Positions 44,785-54,417 of a stretch of DNA of 64,000 nucleotides are shown here, in pieces (position 1 is the first letter of the stretch; every line of letters begins with the position of its first letter). The DNA comes from Methanobrevibacter_A acididurans. GTDB lineage: Archaea > Methanobacteriota > Methanobacteria > Methanobacteriales > Methanobacteriaceae. A model generated the notes under the pieces. It saw only the letters and a list, made by a program, of their open reading frames with translations. It had not been told where the DNA came from and did not search any database. The DNA is taken from assembly GCF_046197875.1 (NCBI RefSeq), contig NZ_CP166991.1:1054001-1118000 (forward strand). The letters are read 5' to 3'. The translations under genes were made by a program, and so were the position numbers.

Positions 44785-45808
44785 CAGGTTTTCCTCCTTT
44801 TTCTAAATATATGTCAAATTCTCCGGGTTTTTCCATTAACATGTCTGATTTAACACTTACATATGGAAATTTCCATGATCCGAGTCTTGCAGCTATAGTA
44901 CTTGCAATGTTTCTTGAATTGTTTTTAACAAACATTTCATCATATGAATTAATTCTTACTTCTACATTAAATGGACATATATCTTCTACTTCATCAGATA
45001 CTATTATGTTTAATGCAAATTCACCGGGTTTTACGAATAAATCATTACGAACTGCTATTAATGGTCTATTAACTAAGTGTAAACGATCAGCCACTGTTAC
45101 ACTAATATTTCCTGCGTCGTGTACTGCTGATTTATAATCTTTAGGATGTACTAATACAAAGATTACATATGGTGCAGAGGTTTCAACATCATCCACCATT
45201 TCCATTATGTTTTTAAACATTGGCATTCTATGGAATGCATTTTCTATACGTGTTCCTACTGTTTTCTCATTAGAGGTATCTAAACGGAGTATTGCGGCTT
45301 TTGCAACATTTAAAGGACTGAATGGTTGTGTTGTTTTATCTGTGAAAACTTCCCATCTTTTTCTTTCAATTTCATTTAATATTTCATCTGCAATGTTTTG
45401 GAGGAGATTTTTAACTTTTTTAGGTTTTTTGGATTTTCCAAGTACTAATTTATCTCCTTTGATTGTAAATGGTATTCTCATGTTTTTAATATCATGAAAT
45501 TCATCTGCAAAATCTCGGTATTTATCATTGGATAAAACTTTTGCATGTTCTTGTTCAGCGGTTTCAAGTATAAAGTGGTCTGCTATGTTTCCTACTGGTA
45601 CTTCATCAATAATTCCATCATCGACAAGTTTTTCATATTCTTCTTTTTTATCAATACTATGACGGAGTGATGCATCCGCTATGATAAGGAATTCATGATT
45701 TCCTTTTTCTAATGCTTTGATAGCTGCTATTATATTTTTAAATTTAGCTTTACCATTATTTCCTTTTTTGTAATGAGCCACATTAGCTGCATCTATAATA
45801 ATTTTCAA
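44777..45808 (-). CDS. Zc3h12a-like NYN/PIN-fold ribonuclease with C-terminal extension
   Basis: The first 120 of about 343 residues match the Zc3h12a-like NYN nuclease fold: KIIIDAANVAHYKKG, HEFLIIADASLRHS, EYEKLVDDGIIDEVPVGNIADHFILETAEQEHAKVLSNDKYRDF. Acidic residues Asp, Asp and SND-Asp would bind the catalytic metal. The remaining 220 residues are an unrecognised alpha/beta region. It is expected to be a cytosolic endoribonuclease. The frame opens at GTG 45817, but GGTGGTC suits a TTG start at 45808. It is co-transcribed with the membrane GGDD protein gene. Confidence 0.72.
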   Translation of the reverse strand: MKIIIDAANVAHYKKGNNGKAKFKNIIAAIKALEKGNHEFLIIADASLRHSIDKKEEYEKLVDDGIIDEVPVGNIADHFILETAEQEHAKVLSNDKYRDFADEFHDIKNMRIPFTIKGDKLVLGKSKKPKKVKNLLQNIADEILNEIERKRWEVFTDKTTQPFSPLNVAKAAILRLDTSNEKTVGTRIENAFHRMPMFKNIMEMVDDVETSAPYVIFVLVHPKDYKSAVHDAGNISVTVADRLHLVNRPLIAVRNDLFVKPGEFALNIIVSDEVEDICPFNVEVRINSYDEMFVKNNSRNIASTIAARLGSWKFPYVSVKSDMLMEKPGEFDIYLEKGGKPDG

Positions 45809-46152
45809 AATGACCACCGTATTGTAAATTTATATTGTATTTTTTATAGTGTAAAATTTATTATTAATAAATTTTAAAATCTTTAAGTATTCATTAATTA
45901 GTTATAAAATATTTTCTTTAAGAAAATAATTTTTTAAATATTTGATTTTTTTTGTGAAAAAAATATTGATTAATTAAAATAAAAATTTAATTCTTTAAAT
46001 TAAACTATTATTTTAATATATTACTTTAACATGTATTTATATTTTGTTCATGGCGAAAACTAGTTTAAAAATTTAAAAATGGAAAAATAGATTATTGAAG
46101 TTTTTTATTAAAATAAAGAGTAAATTTAAAAATATTAAAAAGTATAAATTAT
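45809..46152. other. 344-bp AT-rich gap
   Basis: It carries the promoter side of the RNase gene and the 3' side of the metallophosphoesterase gene. No structure or open frame of note was seen. Confidence 0.5.
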
Positions 46153-46893
46153 TCACAATTTTCTATTAAATTTGCCAAATGGTATTTTAGTACCATCTAT
46201 ACGATTTAAGAATATTTCAATATAATCATCAGTTATATTATAAGTATTATAACTATTCACATCTTTTCCACGTAATTTAACACTTGACACAGATCCTGCA
46301 TTTACAAATAATGTGTCATGCATTTTCCAAAGGTTAGGTACATGCTTATGTCCACACATTACAATATCTACATCATGGTCTATTAATGTTTTAAGTATGT
46401 CTCCTGCGTCAGTTAAAACATTTCTTTCTCTACCTGTTTGTGGTATTGGTATTACATGGTGGTGTAGGGCTACAATAGTTAATAATCCTTCTTCTTTAGC
46501 TTGTTCCAATTGTGCTTCTAACCAAAATTGTTGTTCTCGTCCTATATGCCCATAATTCACATCTGGTGCACTGCTGTCTAAACCAATTATTACCATTTCA
46601 TCTTCTTTGGTAAGTTTCCAACTTCGTTCACCAATTAATTCTTCAAATGTTTCATATCCAATGTTTCGTGAATCATGATTTCCCGGTACGGCAAATAAAG
46701 GTGCATTAAACATGTCTAAATATTTGGATACTTGTTTAAAATCTTGATAGTATCCTTCATCAGTTAAATCTCCAGTTAATATAATCATATCAGGATTTAA
46801 ATTGTTAATTTCTTCCATGATTTGTAAGAAAGATTTTTCATTGAAATTTGCTTTACTTACATGTAAATCTGATATGTGTGCTATTAATGTCAC
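46153..46893 (-). CDS. Calcineurin-like metallophosphoesterase
   Basis: The 246 residues contain the full metal-binding set: HISDLHVS (7-14), ILTGDLTDEG, AVPGNHDSRN, ALHHHVIP and VMCGHKHVPNL. This family hydrolyses phosphate esters or diesters such as cyclic nucleotides or 5'-nucleotides; the substrate is unknown. The start is GTG with a GAGGGGAT ribosome site. It is followed by the nac gene at the other side of its promoter. Confidence 0.92.
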   Translation of the reverse strand: MTLIAHISDLHVSKANFNEKSFLQIMEEINNLNPDMIILTGDLTDEGYYQDFKQVSKYLDMFNAPLFAVPGNHDSRNIGYETFEELIGERSWKLTKEDEMVIIGLDSSAPDVNYGHIGREQQFWLEAQLEQAKEEGLLTIVALHHHVIPIPQTGRERNVLTDAGDILKTLIDHDVDIVMCGHKHVPNLWKMHDTLFVNAGSVSSVKLRGKDVNSYNTYNITDDYIEIFLNRIDGTKIPFGKFNRKL

Positions 46894-46931
46894 CTTTATC
46901 CCCTCTAAATTTTTTTATAATTAAATTTTAT

Positions 46932-47282
46932 TTATCCTTGTAATTTAAGGATTGCATCTGCTATATCACCATTTGCATCTTCTAATGCTTGTTTTGCATC
47001 TGATTCAGTTACCCCTGCAGTATTTGCAACCATTTCTATATCTTCATCTGGGATTTCTAATTGAACATCAATTGGTACTTCTTTTGCTTCCCCTATAATT
47101 TGATAGGTTTCTTGTCCCATAGCATTCATTAAAGTTATATCCGGATCAGTAATTATTAATTCTTTTTCATCAAATCGTATAATTACTTCTCTTGCTCCTT
47201 CAAGAGTATCCATTTTCATTCCCATTTTCTTCATTTGTCTTTCCATTTTCTTCATTTGTTTTGGGTTCATTCCAGACATCAT
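46932..47282 (-). CDS. nac: Nascent polypeptide-associated complex protein
   Basis: The 116-residue archaeal NAC has a Met/Lys-rich ribosome-binding N-terminus (MNPKQMKKMERQMKKMGMKMD), the NAC beta-barrel (REVIIRFDEKELIITDPDITLMNAMGQETYQIIGEA) and a C-terminal UBA domain (VANTAGVTESDAKQALEDANGDIADAILKL). It binds nascent chains at the ribosome exit as a homodimer. Confidence 0.95.
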   Translation of the reverse strand: MMSGMNPKQMKKMERQMKKMGMKMDTLEGAREVIIRFDEKELIITDPDITLMNAMGQETYQIIGEAKEVPIDVQLEIPDEDIEMVANTAGVTESDAKQALEDANGDIADAILKLQG

Positions 47283-47332
47283 ATATTATCATCCAATTAA
47301 TTATTATATTATATAATATTGTTTTTTACTAT

Positions 47333-49312
47333 TTATAATTTAAATCCTTTACGTACTTTTACTGCTTGACCTGTATTAAAATCATTTATTTCTTTAGGGT
47401 TTAATAATACTTTACCATAAGCTAGTAAATCATCATTTGAGTTGGTGATTAAAACTTCATCTTGCGCACGTATATTAGAATCTATATCTACTACAAATTT
47501 AGAGAAAACACTTTTCCCATCACGTGCGAATTCTTCAACACTTGAATCTACAACTACTCTATTATTTGGGTAGTTTATATTTTTATGTAATCTTTTTGCT
47601 CCTTCATCAGATAAGACAAAATTAGCATCAGATGCTCTCATATTAGCAATTAATTCTTCACCATCATAAATGTGTCTAATTTTACCAGTTTTTTTACTTT
47701 TTTCAATGTTTAAATCACCATCAAACAATTGTTCCCCTATGTCTGATTGGAATTGGTAATTTGCTATTGCTTTAATTTTTCTTGTATCATCTTTTTTAAA
47801 TCTGATATCATGAGAGTGTTCATATTCTGGTAGGTCCAAACCATATTCTCTTACGGGTCTTGCATGAATTAATACTTGATTGTAATATTCACTAAACTCT
47901 GCTAATGTGTTTATTAAGAATTCAATACTATCATCATCTAAAATTTTAGGTGCAACATTTTGAGCTAATGGATATGTTTCATCTAAATCAAGTGGAGTTA
48001 AACCAAATGGAATATCTAGTACCATGAAATCTGCTTCTTCTGGATTTACTTGTTCTTGGCTTCCAGTTAATGTGTGGAATCTTCCAAGTCTTCCTTGGTA
48101 ATATTTACTGTATGGTTTTCGCCCTCCACCTAAAATTATTAAATCTTTCTTTTTAGGTTGATTTCGTAATTTTTCTAAGTGTCTAGTTACAGTTGCACGT
48201 TTTAGTGATTCTGGCCCAGTATAGAAGAATGCTGATTTTTTAACACTTGGATCATATTTTTCTAAATCTTCACTATAATTTCCAAGTTCTCGTACGGCAT
48301 CAAGTAGTGCAGGATGTGCTCTGCAACGTAGTTCAACAAGTTCCATTAATGTACCTTCATAGATTGCTTGACGTATACGTCTTAACTCAGCAAAACTAAC
48401 ATGTAAATTATGTGCTGCGATTAATTCTACTCTTTCTTTTTTAGGTAATTTTCTTAATTCATCTGGTGTGTATTTACTACATACTTCACAGCTGCATGGC
48501 ATTTCATGTAAGTTTTCTAATTTTATTGTACCTGTAGTGGTTAGTAATCTATCATCTTCAGCATATAATATGTAAGCTGCTGAATCGAATAGGTCACAAC
48601 CCATTGCTACACATAATGCAAATACCATTGGATGACCTGCACCCATTAAATGTCTAGGTTTGTTATCAGGTAGGTTTTTTACACTTGCCATTACTACATC
48701 TACAAGGTTTTTATAATCATAACCTTCCATTAATGGTACTACTGCTCCTATTGGATATAAATCTGCATTTAAACTTGTTAGTCTATCTGCACATTCACTA
48801 CGTAAATCTGGAAATGTTGATCCTTGAACTACACTATTTAATTTTAGATTATAGTTTTTATTATTTCTATATTCTATAGCTTCTTGAGCACGTTTTATTG
48901 TTATTTCCATATCTTTTCGTGCTTCTTCTTTATCTACATATGGTGCTGTAGGTATATCTAAGCTTGTACCTATATCTGAACCTATTTGTTCTTGGAAGTC
49001 TATTACTTCAGTATTACCAATATCAACATCACCATAAACACTTAATTGGAAACTACCTGAATCTGTCATTACAGGTCCTTGGAAGTCAATTAACTTATGT
49101 AATCCTTCATCTAATGCTTTTTGTTTAAGTTTAGGATCTTTATAGATTAAATAAGCATTTGTAATTACTATATCTGCACCATATTTCTTTACATCAATGG
49201 TTTGTTTTCTTGGATGAATCACAGGCATTAATGCTGGTGTCATGACTTTTCCATGTTGAGTTTTTAATACTCCAACACGTCCTCTATTATCTTTAGCTTT
49301 AATCTCAAACAT
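47333..49312 (-). CDS. tgtA: Archaeosine tRNA-guanine transglycosylase
   Basis: The 659-residue enzyme exchanges guanine 15 of tRNA for preQ0, the precursor of archaeosine. It has an N-terminal transglycosylase barrel with a catalytic Asp in VMTDSGSFQLSVYGD, the zinc site CSCEVCSKYTPDEL with His in AAHNLHVS, a middle domain, and a C-terminal PUA domain (VVVDSSVEEFARDGKSVFSK onwards, about 575-655). Its full length matches the archaeal family. It is upstream of nac on the same strand, 50 bp away. Confidence 0.95.
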   Translation of the reverse strand: MFEIKAKDNRGRVGVLKTQHGKVMTPALMPVIHPRKQTIDVKKYGADIVITNAYLIYKDPKLKQKALDEGLHKLIDFQGPVMTDSGSFQLSVYGDVDIGNTEVIDFQEQIGSDIGTSLDIPTAPYVDKEEARKDMEITIKRAQEAIEYRNNKNYNLKLNSVVQGSTFPDLRSECADRLTSLNADLYPIGAVVPLMEGYDYKNLVDVVMASVKNLPDNKPRHLMGAGHPMVFALCVAMGCDLFDSAAYILYAEDDRLLTTTGTIKLENLHEMPCSCEVCSKYTPDELRKLPKKERVELIAAHNLHVSFAELRRIRQAIYEGTLMELVELRCRAHPALLDAVRELGNYSEDLEKYDPSVKKSAFFYTGPESLKRATVTRHLEKLRNQPKKKDLIILGGGRKPYSKYYQGRLGRFHTLTGSQEQVNPEEADFMVLDIPFGLTPLDLDETYPLAQNVAPKILDDDSIEFLINTLAEFSEYYNQVLIHARPVREYGLDLPEYEHSHDIRFKKDDTRKIKAIANYQFQSDIGEQLFDGDLNIEKSKKTGKIRHIYDGEELIANMRASDANFVLSDEGAKRLHKNINYPNNRVVVDSSVEEFARDGKSVFSKFVVDIDSNIRAQDEVLITNSNDDLLAYGKVLLNPKEINDFNTGQAVKVRKGFKL

Positions 49313-49450
49313 AAATATTAAAATTCCCCTTTTTATTAAATTGTAAAAAAAAGATTTTTATAAAAAAATTAGTATTATTATTATAATAATTATATTTTTT
49401 CTGGTTTAAATAGCTTATTTAAAAAAATTGTTAAATAAAATTTTTTTTTA

Positions 49451-50290
49451 TTAAAATGTTATTATATGATGTTTTATATCAGAGTCATGATTTGCTAAAG
49501 ATTCTATGCAATTTTCATTTAAACTCATATCTCTTATCCATTGGAGTGATTTATATTGTTTTTCTTTATCACTAGATATTCCAGGCAATATCATTTCTTT
49601 CCATGATTTACTCGCATATCCACCGTCTAAATATAATAATACAAACTTATTGTTATATGTAATTTTTACGGCAAATAGTCCATCTGAGTGACCTGGTATT
49701 TTTATGAGTTTTATAACCTCATTTCCTAATAGGTCGTAAGATTTATGGAATGGTCCATCATTTGTATCTTTAAAATTGAATTGTTCTAAATTGATTCCTT
49801 CCCACATAGTTTTTGTATATCTTAATCTATTTTTTTGAGCGAATTTAAGTTCATCTTTTGATACTAATATGTGTTTTGCATTTTTAAGGGTTTTAATACC
49901 ACTTACATGATCACAGCCAAGGTGTGTTAATAATACATAATCAATGTCTTGTGCTTTTATTCCTATATTTTTTAATTGTTCGTCAATTGTTTGTCCTTTA
50001 GGTATTATTGCTTGGTTTATTTTGTATAATATTCTGGACATGTGATTTATTTGAGCTTTTTTATCATAAAGACCTTGGGGGCTTACTTCACGACTCCATC
50101 CAGTGTCAACAAGTATTTTATAGTTTTCGTATTCTATGAGATATGCTGATACTGGTAGCCATAATCGTTTACTTTTAGGTGTTAATAATCCTGAAGCTTT
50201 TATGATGTTAGTTTTTTCTCCACCGAATGGTATATCTGGTGCTACACATACTTTTCCACAGTGAAATACATGTATTTTTATGTTTGACAT
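49451..50290 (-). CDS. Metallo-beta-lactamase-fold hydrolase (lactonase-like) with altered metal motif
   Basis: The 279 residues resemble N-acyl-homoserine-lactonase-type proteins: ILVDTGWSRE, YVLLTHLGCDHVSGI and IPGHSDGLFAVKI. The canonical HxHxDH is HLGCDH here, lacking the second His, and the usual GDxxY region is YLDGGYAS. Other ligands are kept, so it may bind a single metal or act on another substrate. The function is unknown. Confidence 0.75.
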   Translation of the reverse strand: MSNIKIHVFHCGKVCVAPDIPFGGEKTNIIKASGLLTPKSKRLWLPVSAYLIEYENYKILVDTGWSREVSPQGLYDKKAQINHMSRILYKINQAIIPKGQTIDEQLKNIGIKAQDIDYVLLTHLGCDHVSGIKTLKNAKHILVSKDELKFAQKNRLRYTKTMWEGINLEQFNFKDTNDGPFHKSYDLLGNEVIKLIKIPGHSDGLFAVKITYNNKFVLLYLDGGYASKSWKEMILPGISSDKEKQYKSLQWIRDMSLNENCIESLANHDSDIKHHIITF

Positions 50291-50422
50291 AAATTTTTAA
50301 ATCCTGATTTTAATAATTTAATTATTTATATGTTTTGTTTTTAGATTTAAAATATTTTTTAAAAATAGTTTAATGTTTTTGAAGGTTTTAAAAAAAAGAA
50401 TAAAAAAAATATATAATTTGGT

Positions 50423-50932
50423 TTATTTTTTATCTATTGATACTGCAAGGTTTAATATTGTCCCAAGATCACTATCTGCACTTTGATTAAATGAGTTTTC
50501 ATTTGTATATGTTCTTGTAATACTATACTTTACATCATCTTTTACAAATTCTGCATATAATTGGTATTCGTCTTTATTTGTAATTTCTGTTCTTTGTATT
50601 GTGAAATTGGTAAAGTTATCACTTGCCATGTCAAGAGTATTTGTACTTAGAACTTTGGAACCGTTAACAAATTCACCATTAGATGCTGTTTTAATATATG
50701 TTGTATTATTATCATTTAATTTATTAATTTTGAATATACTGCTTGTGAATTGGTTATTTTCTATAGAAATTGCCCTATCTGATGTTGATATTACACTATA
50801 GTCATGAGGCATTTGTATTGAAAATGAGTCACATTCGGCATCTTTGTTATTAACAGATATTGCTCCATAAATTACGCCTACACATAGTAGTATTACGAGT
50901 ATTATGATTATAATTTTTAGCCATTTTTTCAT
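50423..50932 (-). CDS. N-terminally anchored extracellular protein, unknown function
   Basis: The 169 residues have one N-terminal membrane segment (IIIIILVILLCVGVIYGAISV, about 7-27) and an outer domain containing SFSIQMPHDYSVIST, similar in kind to the MTIPNDF motif of the secreted protein at 40236. They may belong to one loose family of small surface proteins. GTGGTGA precedes the ATG. A palindrome next to the TATA box at 50993-51004 suggests regulation. Confidence 0.7.
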   Translation of the reverse strand: MKKWLKIIIIILVILLCVGVIYGAISVNNKDAECDSFSIQMPHDYSVISTSDRAISIENNQFTSSIFKINKLNDNNTTYIKTASNGEFVNGSKVLSTNTLDMASDNFTNFTIQRTEITNKDEYQLYAEFVKDDVKYSITRTYTNENSFNQSADSDLGTILNLAVSIDKK

Positions 50933-50992
50933 TTTGTTATTTCACCACTTATTAAATTTTTTCATAATTTTTAAAAAATAACTATAATGTAA

Positions 50993-51016
50993 GTAAGTAC
51001 TTACATACATATAAAT
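50993..51016 (-). promoter_or_regulatory. TATA box with adjoining palindrome
   Basis: The perfect 12-bp palindrome GTAAGTACTTAC (50993-51004) lies directly downstream of a minus-strand TATA-like GATTTATATGTAT (about 51005-51017), where the start site for the gene ending at 50423 is expected. A bound repressor would block initiation. Confidence 0.5.
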
Positions 51017-51085
51017 CTTTTGTATTAAAAATTAAAGTAAAAAAAATCTTAAAAAAATTAGGAAAAAAAGTTTATAAATTAAAAA

Positions 51086-51295
51086 TTAAATTTTCCGGTG
51101 AGGATAATTATTCTTAACATAACGATCAAAATATGTTTCTTTATCATCAACATTCATCAATTTAGTATGAACCTTAACCGGAACACGAGCAAAGTGATAA
51201 ACATCCCCATCCTTTAATTCTACTTCAAGAACCTTACTGTTTTCATCATAACCAACAGCACATAAATCTTTAGATTCAATAGGACAACGTTCCAT
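51086..51295 (-). CDS. KTSC-domain protein
   Basis: The 69-residue protein is essentially one KTSC-type domain: LCAVGYDENSKVLEVELKDGDVYHFARVPVKVHTKLMNVDDKETYFDRYVKNNY. The domain is also found attached to some lysyl-tRNA synthetases and alone in many microbes; its function is unclear. Confidence 0.8.
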   Translation of the reverse strand: MERCPIESKDLCAVGYDENSKVLEVELKDGDVYHFARVPVKVHTKLMNVDDKETYFDRYVKNNYPHRKI

Positions 51296-51690
51296 ATTAA
51301 AAACACCTCATATTATAAATTTTTAATTAAATACTTAAAAAGAAAAGATTATCCAAATATAATTTGTTAGTTAAAAAACCAACAAACTAATCATTTTAAA
51401 GCCTAAGCTAAAAAAAGAAAAAATCTAAAAAAAATTTTTATAGATAAAATAATAATCAAAATTTTCAGCTAAAAAAACAATAAAATAATCAAAACTTGAA
51501 ATTTTAATAATCTTTTTCTTTTAATCTTCTATTTATTATATATGTTATCTACAGTATATATAATTCTCCCAAAAAATAGGGGAAATAGTATAAAAAAAGG
51601 TATTATATAAAAATTAGAATATTTTAAAAATAAAGTGAAAAAAAGAGTAAATGATGAAATTTATAGGGTTTAAAATTTTAAATAATTAAT
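51296..51690. other. 395-bp AT-rich gap
   Basis: It contains an imperfect inverted repeat TTTGTTAGT/ACCAACAAA at about 51364-51387 and a loose TTCTCCC/GGGGAA pair near 51564-51586. No gene was recognised. Confidence 0.4.
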
Positions 51691-51981
51691 TTAATGTGGT
51701 AAACCTAAATAATTAAATAATAAAGTCCATACAAGGAACCAACAGAAAATGAATGGTACTATACCATCCCATAACCATTTAGTGAAACCTTTTAATTCTT
51801 CATCATCAGCAAAAATTTTATTACATAATTGTCCTGTAATATATAGTAGAACTATTCCTACTAAAGCTGCTATGACTGGATTTGTGAATCCAAACCATCC
51901 TATTGTAAGTGCAGAGGATAATAATGCTGCCACTATTGCAAATATGAGATGTATTGATGTTACTTTAACTGTGTTATCCAT
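51691..51981 (-). CDS. Small multi-pass membrane protein (EMC6-like)
   Basis: The 96 residues contain three membrane segments: about 8-30, 32-52 and 72-92. The segment GFTKWLWDGIVPFIFCWFLVWTLLFNYLG is conserved from memory in Methanobacteriales proteins annotated as EMC6-like. If that is right, it may help insert or fold membrane proteins, but this rests on weak similarity. Confidence 0.65.
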   Translation of the reverse strand: MDNTVKVTSIHLIFAIVAALLSSALTIGWFGFTNPVIAALVGIVLLYITGQLCNKIFADDEELKGFTKWLWDGIVPFIFCWFLVWTLLFNYLGLPH

Positions 51982-52385
51982 TTTATCATTCCGATTATTG
52001 TAAATATTTAATATAAATTTTTTTAAGAATTAGAAATTATATATAATCTATAATTTTTTATTATTATTATATTTACTTTTACCTAGTATTTAAGTTTATA
52101 AAGAATTTAAAAAAATTTTTACTTAATAAGTTTTTTTAATATAATGATGTATATGGGTTTATTTTAAATTACTTAAATTCAGTGTAAAACATTACTTGTT
52201 AATTTTACATATTATAATTAATAAATATTACATGATAAGTATAAGAATAATTAAAAGGTATTTTGATTTTTAGTATAGATAAATTTTTTTAAAATATGTA
52301 TTAATAGGTTTAAGGTAAATCTTAAAATATTTAAAAAATCATAAATAATAATAGTTAATTTATTTTAAAGGAATGATGTTTTAAT
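51982..52385. other. 404-bp AT-rich gap between divergent genes
   Basis: It holds the promoters of the small membrane protein (-) and rqcH (+). AAAGGAATGAT precedes the rqcH start. No other structure was seen. Confidence 0.5.
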
Positions 52386-54392
52386 ATGAAAACTATGTCA
52401 AATGTTGATGTGTATACAATAAGTTATGAATTAAACAAATTATTAACAGGTGCAAGAGTTGATAAATCTTTTCAACCAACTGATGATACTGTTGTAATGA
52501 GGTTTCATAAAGCCGGATATGGTCGTGTAGACCTTGTAATGCAAGCCGGAGTTCGTTTACATATTAGCCAATACCCATTAGAAAACCCATTAACTCCTCC
52601 TAGTTTTCCAATGTTACTAAGAAAACGAGTTAAAGGTGCAAATGTTATTAGTATAAAACAACACGAATTTGATCGTGTTGTTGAAATTAAAATGCAAAAA
52701 GAACAAGTTTACACATTAATCGTAGAATTATTTGATAAAGGTAATATAATCTTGTTAGATGAAGAAAATAATATTATTTTACCATTAAAACGTAAACATG
52801 TAGGTAATCGAGATATTTCAAGTAAAAAAAATTATGAATTTCCCGCCAAACATGGTATGAACCCCATAACAATTAATTTATTAGAATTCAACGATTTAAT
52901 AAGATACAGTGACAGTGATATTGTCCGTACCCTTGCACGTAACGGTTTAGGTAGTTTATATGCAGAAGAAATTATATCCCACACAAATATTGATAAAAAC
53001 ACAGAATGTTCTAATTTAAATAATGATGATGTTGAAGAATTATATAATGCATTAACTAATACTTTTAAACCTTTAAAAGAAGACGCTTTTAAGCCTCAAA
53101 TTGATAAAGAGGAAAAATCAGATAAGAAAAAAGAGTACTTAGTACCATTAAATTTAGGCAAATATCAAAATATGGAAAAAACTGAATTTAAAACCTTTAA
53201 TGAAGCTGCAGACGAATTTTACAGTAGCAAAGTTAATAAAGAGATTACAAGTGTTCAAGAACGTGCATGGAATAAAAAAGTAGGGAAATTTGAAAAAAGA
53301 TTAAAATTACAGGAAGAAACATTAGAAGGTTTCCATGAAACTATAGAAACATGCCAACATAAAGGAGAATTAATTTATTCCCATTATACTGAAATTGAAT
53401 CTTTACAAAAAGTAATTCTTAATGCACGAGACAAAGAATATTCTTGGAAACAAATTAACAATACTTTAAAAAAAGCTAAAAAAAGTGGATTAAAAGATTC
53501 AAACATTTTTGAATCTATGGATAAATTAGGAACTATGACCTTAATTTTAGAAGATACTCATATTAACATAGATTGTAAAAAAAGTTTAAATGATAATGCT
53601 GAAATTTATTATGAAAAGAGTAAAAAAGCAAAACATAAAATTAATGGGGCAAATATTGCAATAGAAAATACACGCAAACAATTAAAGGATATACGTGAAC
53701 GCAAAACTGTTGCTATGGAAAAAGTGAATGTTACCCAAAAACGTGTTAAAAAAGAATTAAAATGGTTTGAAAAGTTAAGATGGTTCTTATCAAGCGATGG
53801 TTTCCTTGTAGTTGGAGGTCGTGATGCTAATACTAATGAAACTGTAGTTAAAAAATATTTAGATAATAATGATATTTACCTACATTGTGATATTCATGGT
53901 GCACCTTCAATTAGTATACGCTTAAAAGGTGAAGAATTAACAAATCAAGCTATAAAAGAAGCCGGAATTTTTGCAGCTTCTTATTCTAGTGCATGGTCTG
54001 AAGGTTATAGTAACCAAGATGTATACTATGTATCACCAAGCCAAGTAAGTAAAACACCAGAATCTGGAGAATATGTACCTAAAGGTTCTTTCATAATACG
54101 TGGACATAGAAATTATATTAGAAATGCAAATCTTGAATTAGCAGTGGGAATTGTGGATTATGAGGGCAAACGTATAATGGCTGGACCTATTGAAGCTGTG
54201 AATAAATATTGTGATAATTTTGTAGCATTAAAACCCGGACACATTAAAAAAGAAGCAATAGCTAAAAAAATCTTAAGTAAAATTGATAAAGAAAATATTT
54301 TAGGCATAGATGATGTTGTAAGAGTTTTACCTAGTGGTAAATGTGATATTATTGATCCAAGAGAAATACAATATCGTTTAATGAAAAAATAA
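52386..54392 (+). CDS. rqcH: RqcH/NEMF/Rqc2 homologue, ribosome quality control
   Basis: The 668 residues have the NFACT-N domain (SNVDVYTISYELNKLLTGARVDK to FDRVVEIKMQ), a helix-hairpin-helix part, a long coiled coil (about 280-465) and the NFACT-R domain beginning WFLSSDGFLVVGGRDANTNE (GGRDA at about 477-481). It should bind the 50S subunit with peptidyl-tRNA after stalling and direct C-terminal tailing. It is alone on the plus strand, convergent with the UPF0173 gene. Confidence 0.93.
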   Translation: MKTMSNVDVYTISYELNKLLTGARVDKSFQPTDDTVVMRFHKAGYGRVDLVMQAGVRLHISQYPLENPLTPPSFPMLLRKRVKGANVISIKQHEFDRVVEIKMQKEQVYTLIVELFDKGNIILLDEENNIILPLKRKHVGNRDISSKKNYEFPAKHGMNPITINLLEFNDLIRYSDSDIVRTLARNGLGSLYAEEIISHTNIDKNTECSNLNNDDVEELYNALTNTFKPLKEDAFKPQIDKEEKSDKKKEYLVPLNLGKYQNMEKTEFKTFNEAADEFYSSKVNKEITSVQERAWNKKVGKFEKRLKLQEETLEGFHETIETCQHKGELIYSHYTEIESLQKVILNARDKEYSWKQINNTLKKAKKSGLKDSNIFESMDKLGTMTLILEDTHINIDCKKSLNDNAEIYYEKSKKAKHKINGANIAIENTRKQLKDIRERKTVAMEKVNVTQKRVKKELKWFEKLRWFLSSDGFLVVGGRDANTNETVVKKYLDNNDIYLHCDIHGAPSISIRLKGEELTNQAIKEAGIFAASYSSAWSEGYSNQDVYYVSPSQVSKTPESGEYVPKGSFIIRGHRNYIRNANLELAVGIVDYEGKRIMAGPIEAVNKYCDNFVALKPGHIKKEAIAKKILSKIDKENILGIDDVVRVLPSGKCDIIDPREIQYRLMKK

Positions 54393-54417
54393 AAAAGAGA
54401 TTTGAAAAAAAATAGTA

